Below are positions 9,101-16,993 of a stretch of 64,000 nt of DNA, piece by piece. Below the pieces are notes generated by a model. That model saw only the letters and a program-made list of their open reading frames with translations, was not told where the DNA came from and made no database searches. Each line of letters begins with the position of its first letter. The stretch's first letter is position 1. A program made the translations under genes and the position numbers. The stretch comes from Pelotalea chapellei (lineage in GTDB: Bacteria > Desulfobacterota > Desulfuromonadia > Geobacterales > Pseudopelobacteraceae): positions 1 to 64,000 of the forward strand of contig NZ_JAHDYS010000017.1 in the NCBI RefSeq assembly GCF_018531195.1, read 5' to 3'.

Positions 9101-9204
9101 AGCAGATTTTCTGGCCGCTTTGACAACCGCTCGACGCTCCCGACCTCCGTCACTTTGGCCGACCCCTGCCGGAGGATTGTTTGAATCGCCAGCAGTCCCG
9201 GCAA

Positions 9205-9804
9205 TTACAGGGACTGTGGCAAATCAAGCCACAACTCTTCCAAGGTCCGATGCTCCCTCAGCCTGCGCACCACACTGTCCACCGGTGCCGCAAAAATCGC
9301 CTCGTAGATAAATTCATCGGCCGCAAGGTCCATGGCAAAAGCGAGCTGCTCTTTCTTTATGCTGAACTGGGCATTGATCCCGTTGGTATTACCCCGCGCA
9401 TCGACCCGAACCCATTTGTCGAGCGTAGTGAGGTAGATCGCATTAAAGCCGTGCAGAACGTACTCGCTATCATCAGGTGGATTCAGGCGTAAAACCTGGT
9501 AGCAGAAACCGGCGGGTATATTCACCGCCCTGAGCAGGGCGGCCAGGAGGTGGCTTTTTGCGAAGCAGATCCCGGTACCGTGTTGAAGCACTTCACTTGC
9601 CGTGCAGGTCACAATGTCGAGGCCGGCATCATTGGTATGAGGAATGACGTCTCTGACCCATTCATACAGACAGCGGGCCTTGGCAACCTCATCCGGTAAG
9701 GACTGGGTCAGTTCCAAAGCCTTCTGTTGAACAGCCGGAGACCGCCAGTCAATGATCGCGTCGGAAACAAGATAATCTTTCAAGTCATCAGATTCAGGGT
9801 ACAT
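9205..9804 (-). CDS. Transglutaminase-like cysteine protease-fold protein
   Basis: A 199-residue cytosolic protein with a transglutaminase-like core. The expected triad is Cys in GTGICFAKSHLL (near 81), His in VLHGFNAIY (near 119) and Asp in WVRVDARGNTNG (near 135), in the correct order and spacing. Bacterial members are usually peptidases or amidases rather than cross-linkers, and the substrate is unknown. It is the last of three minus-strand genes, 30 bases downstream of an EamA transporter, and is probably cotranscribed. There is no signal peptide. Confidence 0.82.
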   Translation of the reverse strand: MYPESDDLKDYLVSDAIIDWRSPAVQQKALELTQSLPDEVAKARCLYEWVRDVIPHTNDAGLDIVTCTASEVLQHGTGICFAKSHLLAALLRAVNIPAGFCYQVLRLNPPDDSEYVLHGFNAIYLTTLDKWVRVDARGNTNGINAQFSIKKEQLAFAMDLAADEFIYEAIFAAPVDSVVRRLREHRTLEELWLDLPQSL

Positions 9805-9834
9805 ACAATCCTCTTTTTATCCTTTGTTGAAAAA

Positions 9835-10743
9835 TCAATTTATCTCAAAAGTTTCAAGATTCGACTCGCGTCGCCCCCTCTTCGAAGCCCCCCTATCCAT
9901 ACGCCAGCCAGTTATCACACTGGCCGCCGCCACTGAACCGATAATCAGGAAACCACCAAGGAGAGACTGTGCCGAAGGCACTTCCCGCAGCAGCAGAAAG
10001 ACCCAGACCGGGTTAAACACCGGCTCGATCAGGGCAATCAGATTTGCCGTAACAGCCGAAACACGTTTGATGCCGTATGAAAAAAACAGAGTTGCCAAGC
10101 CGATCTGCAGTACGCCGAGCACAACGATACTGCCGACAGCGGCCGGGGTAATCCGGGGAACAGGGAGGAAGACTGCAACACTTAAGGCGATTATGGCTGT
10201 AATTGCATGGGAAGCCATCAGCGACTGCAGAGGGTTGCCCTCCTTCTGCATGCGGGTGAAGATGAACATCAACGCAAAGGTAACTGCCGACGTGAGCGCC
10301 AACATGTTTCCTAAAAGTTGCCCGGTAGAGAGGCGGTCAAAGAACAGCAGAGCCATTCCGACCGGCGTCAGCAACAGAGCGATGACCTGTTCCCGCCGGA
10401 CATGCTCCTTGAGGATAAAGACCCCCAATATGGCGGTAAAAACCGGCGCCAGGTATTGCAGCAGAATGGCATTGGCCGCCGTAGTGGTCTTATTGGCGGA
10501 TATAAAAAGTAGCATGGTGGCAGCATTGGCCAGAGCAGTCCCAACCAGCGGCCACGACCATGTCAGCCTGACGGAGCGGGCAATGGCAAACAGAAACAGG
10601 AAAGCGATCAGGCTTCTCATCCCTGCAATCAGGAAAGGGTTCCAATCCAGAATTTTGATGAACAAGCCGGCGACGCTCCAGAGAAAAGCGCAGGCCATCA
10701 TGGAGAGTGTGCCCAGCAAGGCGGGCGAGAAACTGGTATTCAT
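9835..10743 (-). CDS. EamA (DMT) family transporter
   Basis: A 302-residue inner-membrane protein with about ten hydrophobic helices in two tandem EamA repeats (first about 10-140, second about 150-285). That is the usual architecture and length of drug/metabolite exporters. The substrate cannot be told from sequence; amino acids, sugars or nucleoside-like metabolites are typical. It follows a second EamA gene by 43 bases and precedes a transglutaminase-like gene by 30 bases, all on the minus strand. The C-terminus ends in a basic Arg/Lys-rich cytosolic tail. Confidence 0.88.
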   Translation of the reverse strand: MNTSFSPALLGTLSMMACAFLWSVAGLFIKILDWNPFLIAGMRSLIAFLFLFAIARSVRLTWSWPLVGTALANAATMLLFISANKTTTAANAILLQYLAPVFTAILGVFILKEHVRREQVIALLLTPVGMALLFFDRLSTGQLLGNMLALTSAVTFALMFIFTRMQKEGNPLQSLMASHAITAIIALSVAVFLPVPRITPAAVGSIVVLGVLQIGLATLFFSYGIKRVSAVTANLIALIEPVFNPVWVFLLLREVPSAQSLLGGFLIIGSVAAASVITGWRMDRGASKRGRRESNLETFEIN

Positions 10744-10786
10744 TGCAAGACCTTTAATTGAATTGTGGGATTGACTGAGGAAGGCA

Positions 10787-11725
10787 TTATTTCGCTGTTT
10801 GCATTCGAGTGTACGCCACCAATCCTATGATAGTCAGGGCAACTCCCGTCGTTCCGATGGAACCTGGGAAAACACCCTGCAGAAAAATTATCTCTCCGGC
10901 AAGCGAAAATATCACTTCCATGGATTGGGTGGCATCGACTGCGGCAATTTCGCTGGGACGGACGCACAGATGCCTGGCATAGAGAAAGATGGTCGTGGCG
11001 ATAACACCTGAGAACAGCGCTACCAGTGCAGTGCTGATCAGCTGACTTGACGAAGGTGGCGGTGGTGAAGCGACCAGAATGAGCACAATCCAGAATGGCA
11101 CTGACCCGATGGTTAAGAGTAACACTCTGGCAAAACTGTCTTTAACTACCCGGCTTTCGATGTGCGGAATACGTCCATTTTTCCCTCGCACCGCCTCCCA
11201 CACCATCTGATTGCCTGTCGGATATGCGAATGCGGCGACCAGAACCGGAAAAGCGGAGAGCATCACTTCACGAACTGTGGCCGAAGCGGCATATTCGACG
11301 TTCACCAGCAAAATGCCGGTGAAGATAAGAGCAATAAGCAGCAGCCCCCTGGTGGGAACCTTTCTGCCGAACATCATGAGAACTACCGGAGTGGCAAGGA
11401 TAGTCAACTGCCAGGTAGTCGCGACAATCCACCCGGCAGCGTAGGAGGCACCGAAGCTCAGCAGAGAATAAAATATCCCAAAGCCCACGCTTCCCGCCAT
11501 AATCCAGAACAACCAGTGCCGGATAAAAACTTCTTTGATATCAGCCAGGTATTTGGACCCTTTTGAAAAACCGATCCAGATACTCAAAAAAACAAGCATA
11601 TATCCGAACCGCAGACTTGAAGTCCATACCCAATGCCCCCCGCCCAGGCTCATCGCTCTGTTTAAGATAAATGTGCTGCTGAAGAATAAGGCGGATAACG
11701 TCCCAAGAAGAATTAGTCTAACCAC
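10787..11725 (-). CDS. EmrE-like multidrug resistance efflux family (DMT) membrane protein
   Basis: A 312-residue membrane protein with about ten helices. It resembles the 'multidrug resistance efflux transporter' branch of the DMT superfamily: the N-terminus MVRLILLGTLSALFFSSTFI, the motif GGHWVWTSSLRFGYM, and a paired C-terminal half. It is distinct in sequence from the adjacent EamA paralogue, so the pair is not a recent duplication. As first gene of a probable three-gene minus-strand operon, its promoter should lie in 11726-11840. The name records family resemblance; drug export has not been shown. Confidence 0.8.
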   Translation of the reverse strand: MVRLILLGTLSALFFSSTFILNRAMSLGGGHWVWTSSLRFGYMLVFLSIWIGFSKGSKYLADIKEVFIRHWLFWIMAGSVGFGIFYSLLSFGASYAAGWIVATTWQLTILATPVVLMMFGRKVPTRGLLLIALIFTGILLVNVEYAASATVREVMLSAFPVLVAAFAYPTGNQMVWEAVRGKNGRIPHIESRVVKDSFARVLLLTIGSVPFWIVLILVASPPPPSSSQLISTALVALFSGVIATTIFLYARHLCVRPSEIAAVDATQSMEVIFSLAGEIIFLQGVFPGSIGTTGVALTIIGLVAYTRMQTAK

Positions 11726-11823
11726 TACAACTCCTTACGGAAGGCATGCTTTAAATATATATTTTTCATAAGAGCGGGTGGTCACCTGTGCTTCACAATA
11801 TAGTGGACTGGCTAGGAAACAAC

Positions 11824-11865
11824 TTCACACTTCATAATTCTTTACTTTTATAACATGAATGTTAT
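11824..11865 (+). promoter_or_regulatory. higBA promoter and operator palindrome
   Basis: The palindrome ATAACAT-GA-ATGTTAT (11850-11865, seven-base arms) lies immediately upstream of the toxin gene and overlaps a -10-like TATAAC (11849-11854). A weak -35, TTCACA (11824-11829), lies 19 bases upstream of it. An upstream in-frame ATG (11855) falls inside the palindrome, so it is more likely operator than start codon. Autorepression by the downstream XRE antitoxin is the expected mode. Confidence 0.5.
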
Positions 11866-11875
11866 GATCGACATC

Positions 11876-12208
11876 ATGGTTTACCATCTTTCATACTACA
11901 ATGAAACTGTAGAGACCGAACTTGATGCTTGGCCTGTCGGTTTGCGTGCTCGATTTCGAGCACTGACCGTACGCATGGAAGAAAATGGTCCCAACTTGGG
12001 AATGCCGCATACACGGGCGCTTGGCAATGGCCTCTTCGAAATCCGCGCCAAGGCAGAGGAAGGAATTGGAAGAGTTTTTTTCTGCACAATGGTCGGGCGA
12101 AAGATCATAATTCTACACAGCTTCATCAAAAAAACGGATAAGACACCAAAACGAGAATTAGATATAGCGCTTACCCGGCAGAAGGAGGTAGTTAATAATG
12201 AGCTATAA
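11876..12208 (+). CDS. higB: RelE/HigB-type toxin (phage Gp49-like)
   Basis: A toxin of about 110 residues of the Gp49-like/HigB branch of the RelE superfamily, predicted to cleave mRNA on the ribosome. Family marks are LGNGLFEIRAKAEEGIGRVFF followed by KIIILHSFIKKTDKTPKREL, containing the usual basic residues. I chose the ATG at 11876 because the upstream in-frame ATGs (11855, 11864) lie in or at the edge of the operator palindrome and MVYHLSYY is a normal family start. It is toxin-first, overlapping the antitoxin by 11 bases. The name rests on gene order and family, not on proven function. Confidence 0.83.
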   Translation: MVYHLSYYNETVETELDAWPVGLRARFRALTVRMEENGPNLGMPHTRALGNGLFEIRAKAEEGIGRVFFCTMVGRKIIILHSFIKKTDKTPKRELDIALTRQKEVVNNEL

Positions 12209-12512
12209 ACCTGTTTCGTACGACCCCAAGAAAAAATTGGAAAAAGACCTGCAAGATCCCCACTTCAAAAAAGCATGGGAAGCCTTGGATGATGAATTTG
12301 CCGCTTTGGATGCACTGCTTGCAGCACGCAGGCAGGCAGGCATGACACAGGAGCAGGTGGCAGCTAAAATGGGCGTTTCACAGCCATCCTTGGCGAGGGT
12401 TGAAGCCTCGCTCGGCTCTCACCGTCATTCACCGTCTCTGGAAATGCTCCGAAAATATGCTGCCGCCGTTAACTGTAAGCTTGAGATCAGGCTGATACCA
12501 CAGCACTCGTAG
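12198..12512 (+). CDS. higA: XRE-family antitoxin (HigA-like)
   Basis: A 104-residue antitoxin with a C-terminal XRE helix-turn-helix (about 40-100): MTQEQVAAKMGVSQPSLARV is a textbook HTH, followed by HSPSLEMLRKYAAAV. The N-terminal ~35 residues (DPKKKLEKDLQDPHFKKAWE) are charged and probably wrap the toxin. A strong AGGAGGT ribosome site inside the toxin gene precedes the ATG, so antitoxin should be made in excess of toxin. A strong terminator follows at 12529. Confidence 0.88.
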   Translation: MSYKPVSYDPKKKLEKDLQDPHFKKAWEALDDEFAALDALLAARRQAGMTQEQVAAKMGVSQPSLARVEASLGSHRHSPSLEMLRKYAAAVNCKLEIRLIPQHS

Positions 12513-12528
12513 TATCCTGCGCTCTGGT

Positions 12529-12575
12529 AGAGGGCAAAAAGAGGGGAGCCCTCTTTGCCCTCTCATAATACTTTT
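12529..12575 (+). terminator. Intrinsic terminator after higBA
   Basis: AGAGGGCAAAAAGAGGG (12529-12545) pairs with CCCTCTTTGCCCTCT (12549-12563) with a two-A bulge and a very short loop, followed by T-rich sequence. It separates the toxin-antitoxin pair from the radical SAM gene. Confidence 0.8.
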
Positions 12576-12633
12576 CTTTTTTTGTTTCCCAATATTCCGG
12601 CAGATCCCAAACCTTTCTCTAATTACCGAATCC

Positions 12634-14070
12634 ATGAAAATCCTCATTGTTGAAAACCCACGACCTCTCACTTTCGCGCATTACAACGACGTGGCCAATG
12701 CCCCGCTCTCTGCCAGCCTGAACAGCGGTTATGCCCTGGCTATCGCCCGTCAGGCCGGCTGGGACGCGGCCCATCTTGATTTCACCTCCAGCACTGAGAC
12801 GCCGAAGAGACTTGCCACCACAATACTGGCTGAGGATGCAGATTTGGTCCTCTTCCATTGGGTCTATTCCTGGGGGCATGAGCGGATCGTTCGCGAAGTG
12901 CTTGATCTGCTGCGCGAAAGCGATGCGCCGCTGGGAGCCTTCGGCCTGTTTCCGACGCTCTCCTGCAACAGACTTCTCCAGTACGCCCCCACGCTGGATT
13001 TCATCCTGATGGGCGAGTTCGAAGCGACCCTGGCCGAGTTGCTGGCCACCTTCAGGCCAGGCGACCTGCAACCGCTCCCCGGCCTGGCCCTGCCCGACGC
13101 ACCGTTCATCCCCCGGGCTCTGATCGATGATCTGTCACTGCTGCCGGTGCCGGACGACGTGGGGGCAAACTGCAACTATGCCAGCATGAACATCGCCGCC
13201 AGCCGCGGCTGCCATGGCGATTGCAGCTTCTGCTTCATCAAGCCCTACTACGGCTGCAGCCGCCGTCGGGTACGCACTCCAGCTTCGCTGGAAAGGGAAT
13301 TGACCCAGCGCATAGGGCGTAGACAGGTTGACAGCCTCTATTTCATCGACCCGACCTTCATCGCCCCCGGTGAACGGGAGCGCGAACGGATCATCGCCCT
13401 CAGCCGCATCGCCCGCGCAGCTGGCCTGCCCTTTGGTTTTGAGACCAGAGTGGATACGGTTGAAGAAGGGCTGCTGAAAACTTTGACCAAAAACGGGGCT
13501 ACTTCAGTTTTCCTTGGGATCGAGTCGGGCTGCGATGCCGTGCTGCGGCGCATCAACAAACGCATCACCAAACAGCAGGTCAGCGATGCCGTGCGCATCG
13601 CCCAGCGCTGTGGTCTGCAACTGAACATCGGCTTTATCATGTTCGAACCCGATTCAACTTTGGATGAACTGGAAGAAAACTATACATTCCTGGAGGAGTT
13701 GGAGCTGCTGGATGAGCCTGATATGACCGTCAACCTACTGTATCACAATCAGATCGTGCTGTATGGTTCCCCTGCCTGGAAGCGCTTTGAAGCGGAAGAT
13801 CGTCTGTTGGTGGATGAACATCTCCCGTTCGAAGCGCGCTACCGCTTCCGGGACGAGCGGGTGGGACTGGTTTGTGCCGCGATGGGGCGGCTGGCCTATG
13901 AATATTTCAGGGGTAGCGATCGGTTGCAGGGCAGCGCCAGCCAGGGGAGAGTGAACAATTCCCTCAAGGAAGCCTTCAGTTCATACACCCTGGCCGCAGA
14001 ACGGGGCCAGACGGAACAGATTGCCGAGCTGGAAGTTTTTTTTGCACAACAGCTGAAAAATATAGAGTAA
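12634..14070 (+). CDS. B12-binding-type radical SAM protein
   Basis: A 478-residue protein with an N-terminal region (about 1-150) shaped like a cobalamin-binding domain and a radical SAM barrel (about 180-400). The [4Fe-4S] motif is CHGDCSFC near residue 192, a Cx3Cx2C arrangement, after NIAASRG. The SAM-binding features VFLGIESG and LNIGFIMFEPD follow. The N-terminal domain lacks an obvious DxHxxG B12 motif, so cobalamin binding is doubtful. Substrate and pathway are unknown. The gene stands alone between two terminators, so context gives no help. Confidence 0.78.
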   Translation: MKILIVENPRPLTFAHYNDVANAPLSASLNSGYALAIARQAGWDAAHLDFTSSTETPKRLATTILAEDADLVLFHWVYSWGHERIVREVLDLLRESDAPLGAFGLFPTLSCNRLLQYAPTLDFILMGEFEATLAELLATFRPGDLQPLPGLALPDAPFIPRALIDDLSLLPVPDDVGANCNYASMNIAASRGCHGDCSFCFIKPYYGCSRRRVRTPASLERELTQRIGRRQVDSLYFIDPTFIAPGERERERIIALSRIARAAGLPFGFETRVDTVEEGLLKTLTKNGATSVFLGIESGCDAVLRRINKRITKQQVSDAVRIAQRCGLQLNIGFIMFEPDSTLDELEENYTFLEELELLDEPDMTVNLLYHNQIVLYGSPAWKRFEAEDRLLVDEHLPFEARYRFRDERVGLVCAAMGRLAYEYFRGSDRLQGSASQGRVNNSLKEAFSSYTLAAERGQTEQIAELEVFFAQQLKNIE

Positions 14071-14132
14071 TACCGGAGGTAAAATGAGGGGGCGGCCTGA
14101 CCGTTTCGAATGCAACAGGCAGAAATATAAAT

Positions 14133-14176
14133 GGCCCTTCCTTTATTCCGACCAGCCAGGAATAAAGGAAAGGGCC
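14133..14176. terminator. Strong hairpin between converging genes
   Basis: GGCCCTTCCTTTATTCC (14133-14149) pairs with GGAATAAAGGAAAGGGCC (14159-14176), one T unpaired, around a 9-base loop. Flanking T-runs are weak, but the position between the converging radical SAM and rhodanese genes suits a shared terminator. Confidence 0.65.
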
Positions 14177-14203
14177 AGATAGTTACAAGAGGATATTGGG
14201 ATG

Positions 14204-14719
14204 TCAGATGCCGGCAGGTGCACTCTCAACGGAATATTTTGCCGCTACCCAGTCCACCATGCCGCCCCTGAGCCAGCGAACATTGGTGTATCCCTGTCTA
14301 ATGGCGAGGATGGCTGCCTTATAGGATCTCCACCCGTTGATGCCGTTACTGTAGAAAACGATAGTGGCGCTCTTGGTTGCGGGGAGGGCAGTAAGGTCGA
14401 ACTGATCGAGGGTGGCGTCGAAGGTGGTGGTTTTCAGGCTCCGCTGCGTGTAATGCACGTTAGCGGTTCCGGGGATATGACCGGCGCTGTACGCGCTGGA
14501 AGAACGGACGTCAAAGAATACGGCTGTTTTAGCGTCGAGGAGGGTTTTGGCGGCACTGGCAGTGATAACTGTGCCTCCAGGAAGAGTGGTCGGTGTCGGG
14601 ATTACGGTCGTGGTCGTGGTCGTAGTTGTGGTTGTCGCGGCGCTCGCCGGGCCTGACCACGTCATGCAGAAAACTGACAACGCAAGAAACAGCACCAGTG
14701 ATAATCTTGTCCAAATCAT
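14204..14719 (-). CDS. Secreted rhodanese-like protein lacking the active-site cysteine
   Basis: A ~171-residue exported protein. A signal peptide (MIWTRLSLVLFL, cleavage after ASAA near 28) is followed by a run of about ten Thr and a Pro/Thr linker, then a rhodanese domain (about 55-165: AVFFDVRSSSAYSAGHIPGTANV). The active-site loop reads FYSNGINGWRSYKAA, with Ser where catalytic rhodaneses have Cys (usually FYCNG). The domain is therefore probably non-catalytic, binding or structural. The start at 14719 is preferred over 14737 because AGGAGA lies just before it. The polyThr tract comes from a GTC/GTG microsatellite and may vary in length. Confidence 0.82.
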   Translation of the reverse strand: MIWTRLSLVLFLALSVFCMTWSGPASAATTTTTTTTTTVIPTPTTLPGGTVITASAAKTLLDAKTAVFFDVRSSSAYSAGHIPGTANVHYTQRSLKTTTFDATLDQFDLTALPATKSATIVFYSNGINGWRSYKAAILAIRQGYTNVRWLRGGMVDWVAAKYSVESAPAGI

Positions 14720-14737
14720 TCGTATTTCTCCTTTCAC

Positions 14738-15075
14738 ATCACCTATGGGGTTTTATACTGCCTCGGGACTGTCACAACGGAGTCCCTGAACAGTTTTTGG
14801 ATTAGCAGCTTCAGGCAGGACGGCTCAATTTATAGCCTTGAGGGGTGGGCAAAAGTCTGTATCACGTACCACAAGATAAAATTAATTTCAACCCATTAAT
14901 TATTTGTTGTTTACACTATTTCTTTTTCTTGTTCCGAAGCCCGCGAGGAGGGACGTAAATCGGGTCATGAAGTCCCCGCGCTGCAAAATCGATTCCCGCA
15001 CACCCTCACTTGAGTTACAATCATTCATCCGGCCAGCCCGGCCCTTATGGGAAAAAGATCCGAGAGGAACAATCC
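14738..15075. other. Divergent intergenic region
   Basis: These 338 bases separate the minus-strand rhodanese from the plus-strand phosphatase. AT-rich sequence at 14870-14935 probably holds promoters. Near 14940-14985 a potential hairpin pairs GAGGGAC with GTCCCCGCGC-like sequence. I see no open frame with gene-like features and no recognisable riboswitch. Confidence 0.35.
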
Positions 15076-15687
15076 ATGACACCCGCAACACGCATCCACC
15101 TCGTCCGCCATGGCCAAGTGGCAGGATACGACCAACCCCGCTACAACGGACAGACCGATGTCGCCCTGACCGACCTTGGCGTTGAGCAGTACCACCGCCT
15201 GAAGGAACATCTGGCTGATGTGCCGCTTTCCGCCTGTTATACCAGCGATCTGTCACGCTGCACGATCGGTGCTGAAATCCTCTGCGGAAAACTCGCCGTC
15301 GAGCCGGTCAAACGCAAAGAGCTGCGCGAACTGAACATCGGCATCTGGGAAGGAATGACCTGGAGCGAGATTACCGGGCGCTGGCCAAAGGAGTGGCAGG
15401 CCCGACTGGCGGACCTGGTTAATTATCGGGTGCCCCAGGGAGAGAATCTGCTGGACGTGCAGGCCAGGGTTATGCCGGTGATCAGCGAGATAATCGACCG
15501 GCATAAGGGGCAGGAGATACTGGTGGTGGGGCATGGCGGCGTCAACCGTGTCATTCTTCTGAATGCGATCGGTGCACCTCTTAAGGGGATGTTCAATATC
15601 GAGCAGAACTATGGCTGCTATAATATCATTGACTATTATGCCGATGGCCGCGCCACGGTTAAACTGCTCAACCAGCAGGTGGCCTGA
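15076..15687 (+). CDS. Histidine phosphatase family protein (CobC/alpha-ribazole phosphatase-like)
   Basis: A 203-residue phosphoglycerate-mutase-fold phosphatase. The catalytic RHG motif is in IHLVRHGQV near residue 10, the second His in ILVVGHGGVNR near 155, and the family elements YTSDLSRC and RELNIGIWEGMTWSEI follow the CobC pattern. CobC removes the 5'-phosphate from alpha-ribazole phosphate in cobalamin assembly, but this fold is promiscuous and no cobalamin gene is adjacent here. The ATG at 15076 follows AGAGGAAC; the frame extends upstream to 15010, but that part is not family-like. An HNH nuclease gene begins two bases after the stop. Confidence 0.8.
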   Translation: MTPATRIHLVRHGQVAGYDQPRYNGQTDVALTDLGVEQYHRLKEHLADVPLSACYTSDLSRCTIGAEILCGKLAVEPVKRKELRELNIGIWEGMTWSEITGRWPKEWQARLADLVNYRVPQGENLLDVQARVMPVISEIIDRHKGQEILVVGHGGVNRVILLNAIGAPLKGMFNIEQNYGCYNIIDYYADGRATVKLLNQQVA

Positions 15688-15689
15688 CC

Positions 15690-16004
15690 ATGGCCCGCGG
15701 ACCGAAAACAGTCAAACTGCCCAGCGCTGAAGAGGCTGCCGCGCTTCTGAAAAAAATGCGCGGCGAAGTGGACAGCAACAGTAACTACCGGACCAAATCG
15801 CTGAAGATCCATGGACCGGTCTGCGCAAAGTGCGGCCGCGAGTTTGATGCCGCCAATCTGAACCAGCTGACCGTGCACCACAAGGATGGCAACCACCACA
15901 ACAATCCCCCCGATGGCTGCAACTGGGAGAATCTCTGCATTCACTGCCACGAGGACGAACATAGCCGGGACCTTCTCGGTGACTACATCTCTGGAAAGGA
16001 GTGA
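15690..16004 (+). CDS. YajD-family HNH nuclease
   Basis: A small (104-residue) HNH endonuclease-like protein. It has a CxxC zinc pair in CAKCGREF (near 47-50) and a second in CIHCHEDEH (near 84-87). These bracket the catalytic-type stretch LTVHHKDGNHHNNPPDG, which carries the HH and Asn expected of an HNH beta-beta-alpha metal finger. Length and layout match E. coli YajD. The biological role is unknown. It starts two bases after the phosphatase stop and overlaps the region just before the next rhodanese gene, so the three genes probably form one operon. Confidence 0.85.
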   Translation: MARGPKTVKLPSAEEAAALLKKMRGEVDSNSNYRTKSLKIHGPVCAKCGREFDAANLNQLTVHHKDGNHHNNPPDGCNWENLCIHCHEDEHSRDLLGDYISGKE

Positions 16005-16006
16005 AT

Positions 16007-16360
16007 ATGAAGTTTTTACGGGGTTTCATCAGCATCATGATGGTCTGCGGGCTTCTCGCAGGAAATGCAACGGCAGCAGAAAAGGCTACAGCTCAGCCGG
16101 TTGTCGTTGATGTACGATCGCAGCAGGAATGGTTGACAGGTCATCTGGAGGGAGCGGTATTGATTCCCCACGAGCAGATTGTGGAGGGAATCGCGAAAGT
16201 GACCAGCGACAAAAAGGCAAAAATACTGCTCTACTGCCGAAGCGGCAGACGCACGGCCATTGCCATTGATGAGCTCAAAAAGAATGGCTATGAAAACCTG
16301 ATCAATTTGGGCAGTATTGAAAATGCTTCCAAGGAACTGGGCAGAGCGATAGTAAAGTAA
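16007..16360 (+). CDS. Periplasmic rhodanese (PspE-like)
   Basis: A 117-residue exported single-domain rhodanese. The signal peptide ends after NATAA near residue 24. The domain has VVVDVRSQQEWLTGHLEGAVLIP and the active-site loop LLYCRSGRRTA, with the catalytic Cys and following Arg residues intact, unlike the degenerate rhodanese at 14204. The size and CRSGRR loop are like E. coli PspE, a thiosulfate sulfurtransferase. The ATG at 16007 has AAGGAG at good spacing; the GTG at 16001 overlaps the ribosome site and is less likely. A strong terminator follows. Confidence 0.88.
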   Translation: MKFLRGFISIMMVCGLLAGNATAAEKATAQPVVVDVRSQQEWLTGHLEGAVLIPHEQIVEGIAKVTSDKKAKILLYCRSGRRTAIAIDELKKNGYENLINLGSIENASKELGRAIVK

Positions 16361-16384
16361 TCGCACAAGGTCAGATCAGACTAA

Positions 16385-16437
16385 AAAAGGCCGTTCAACC
16401 TTCCCAAAGGAAGAAGTTGAACGGCCTTTTTATTTTC
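16385..16437. terminator. Strong bidirectional terminator
   Basis: AAAAGGCCGTTCAACCTTCC pairs with GGAAGAAGTTGAACGGCCTTTT around a CAAA loop, followed by TATTTT on the plus strand and an A-run on the other side. It serves the converging rhodanese and minus-strand genes. Confidence 0.9.
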
Positions 16438-16468
16438 TGCTTGAATTAACGCCAGACAAGGGAACTTT

Positions 16469-16843
16469 TTATGCCTGTCCACCCGCACTGCTATTTTCAA
16501 AAGCGCTGCGAGCCTTGAGCATCTCTTCCATCTCACGCAGTTTCTCACCCATCCAGGCATGGAACACCTTTGCATTTTCATAGCTCATCACCACGCCGGT
16601 ATCGATGAAACGCACCATGCTGTTTGCCAGATCACTCGGCTCCATACTGGTCTCGCGGCCGATGGCGCCTTCCGAGGTGATTTCATGACTGATGGATTCG
16701 GGCAGCGGCTGGCGTTCGAGATAAAAGTTCACGATCATCTCGCCGCGGGGGGAAAACCCGCCCTGGGCTCCATTGACATAGGTAGGGTTGTATCCATAGT
16801 TAAAAACGTACTTGAATTTAAGTTCCGGTTTTTTGTGGCTCAT
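16469..16843 (-). CDS. Conserved hypothetical protein
   Basis: A 124-residue cytosolic protein with no signal peptide or membrane segment. The first half is beta-rich (KFKYVFNYGYNPTYVNGAQGGF, then GEMIVNFYLERQPLP). The second half is helical, with MVRFIDTGVVMSYENAKVFHAWMGEKLREME. It has a faint likeness to DUF3467-type small proteins, which also combine a beta region with a regulatory-looking helix, but I would not assign it. The start at 16843 is chosen for the AAGGAGATC just upstream; the frame extends to 16903 without a ribosome site. Confidence 0.7.
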   Translation of the reverse strand: MSHKKPELKFKYVFNYGYNPTYVNGAQGGFSPRGEMIVNFYLERQPLPESISHEITSEGAIGRETSMEPSDLANSMVRFIDTGVVMSYENAKVFHAWMGEKLREMEEMLKARSAFENSSAGGQA

Positions 16844-16993
16844 GTGATCTCCTTGTATGTGATGTGTGACGTATGCTCCGTCAGTGGTGGTGTTATGTAT
16901 CATATTACCCGCTAATCATGAAAATAAAACTTGCAAAAATGACCTCATCGGACCATAAAGGACAAAATGAGTCTTATTACTGGAGGCACACAT

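Noticed and set aside
9824-10774. Plus-strand frame of 316 codons over the EamA gene
   Set aside because: It lies opposite a clear ten-helix transporter and encodes a basic, low-hydrophobicity sequence with no family likeness.
11855-11875. Upstream ATGs as starts of the HigB-like toxin
   Set aside because: The first lies within an operator palindrome and the second at its edge; family alignments from memory begin near MVYHLSYY.
14560-14660. GT-rich plus-strand repeat as a regulatory or recombination site
   Set aside because: It is the coding microsatellite for the polyThr stretch of the minus-strand rhodanese gene.
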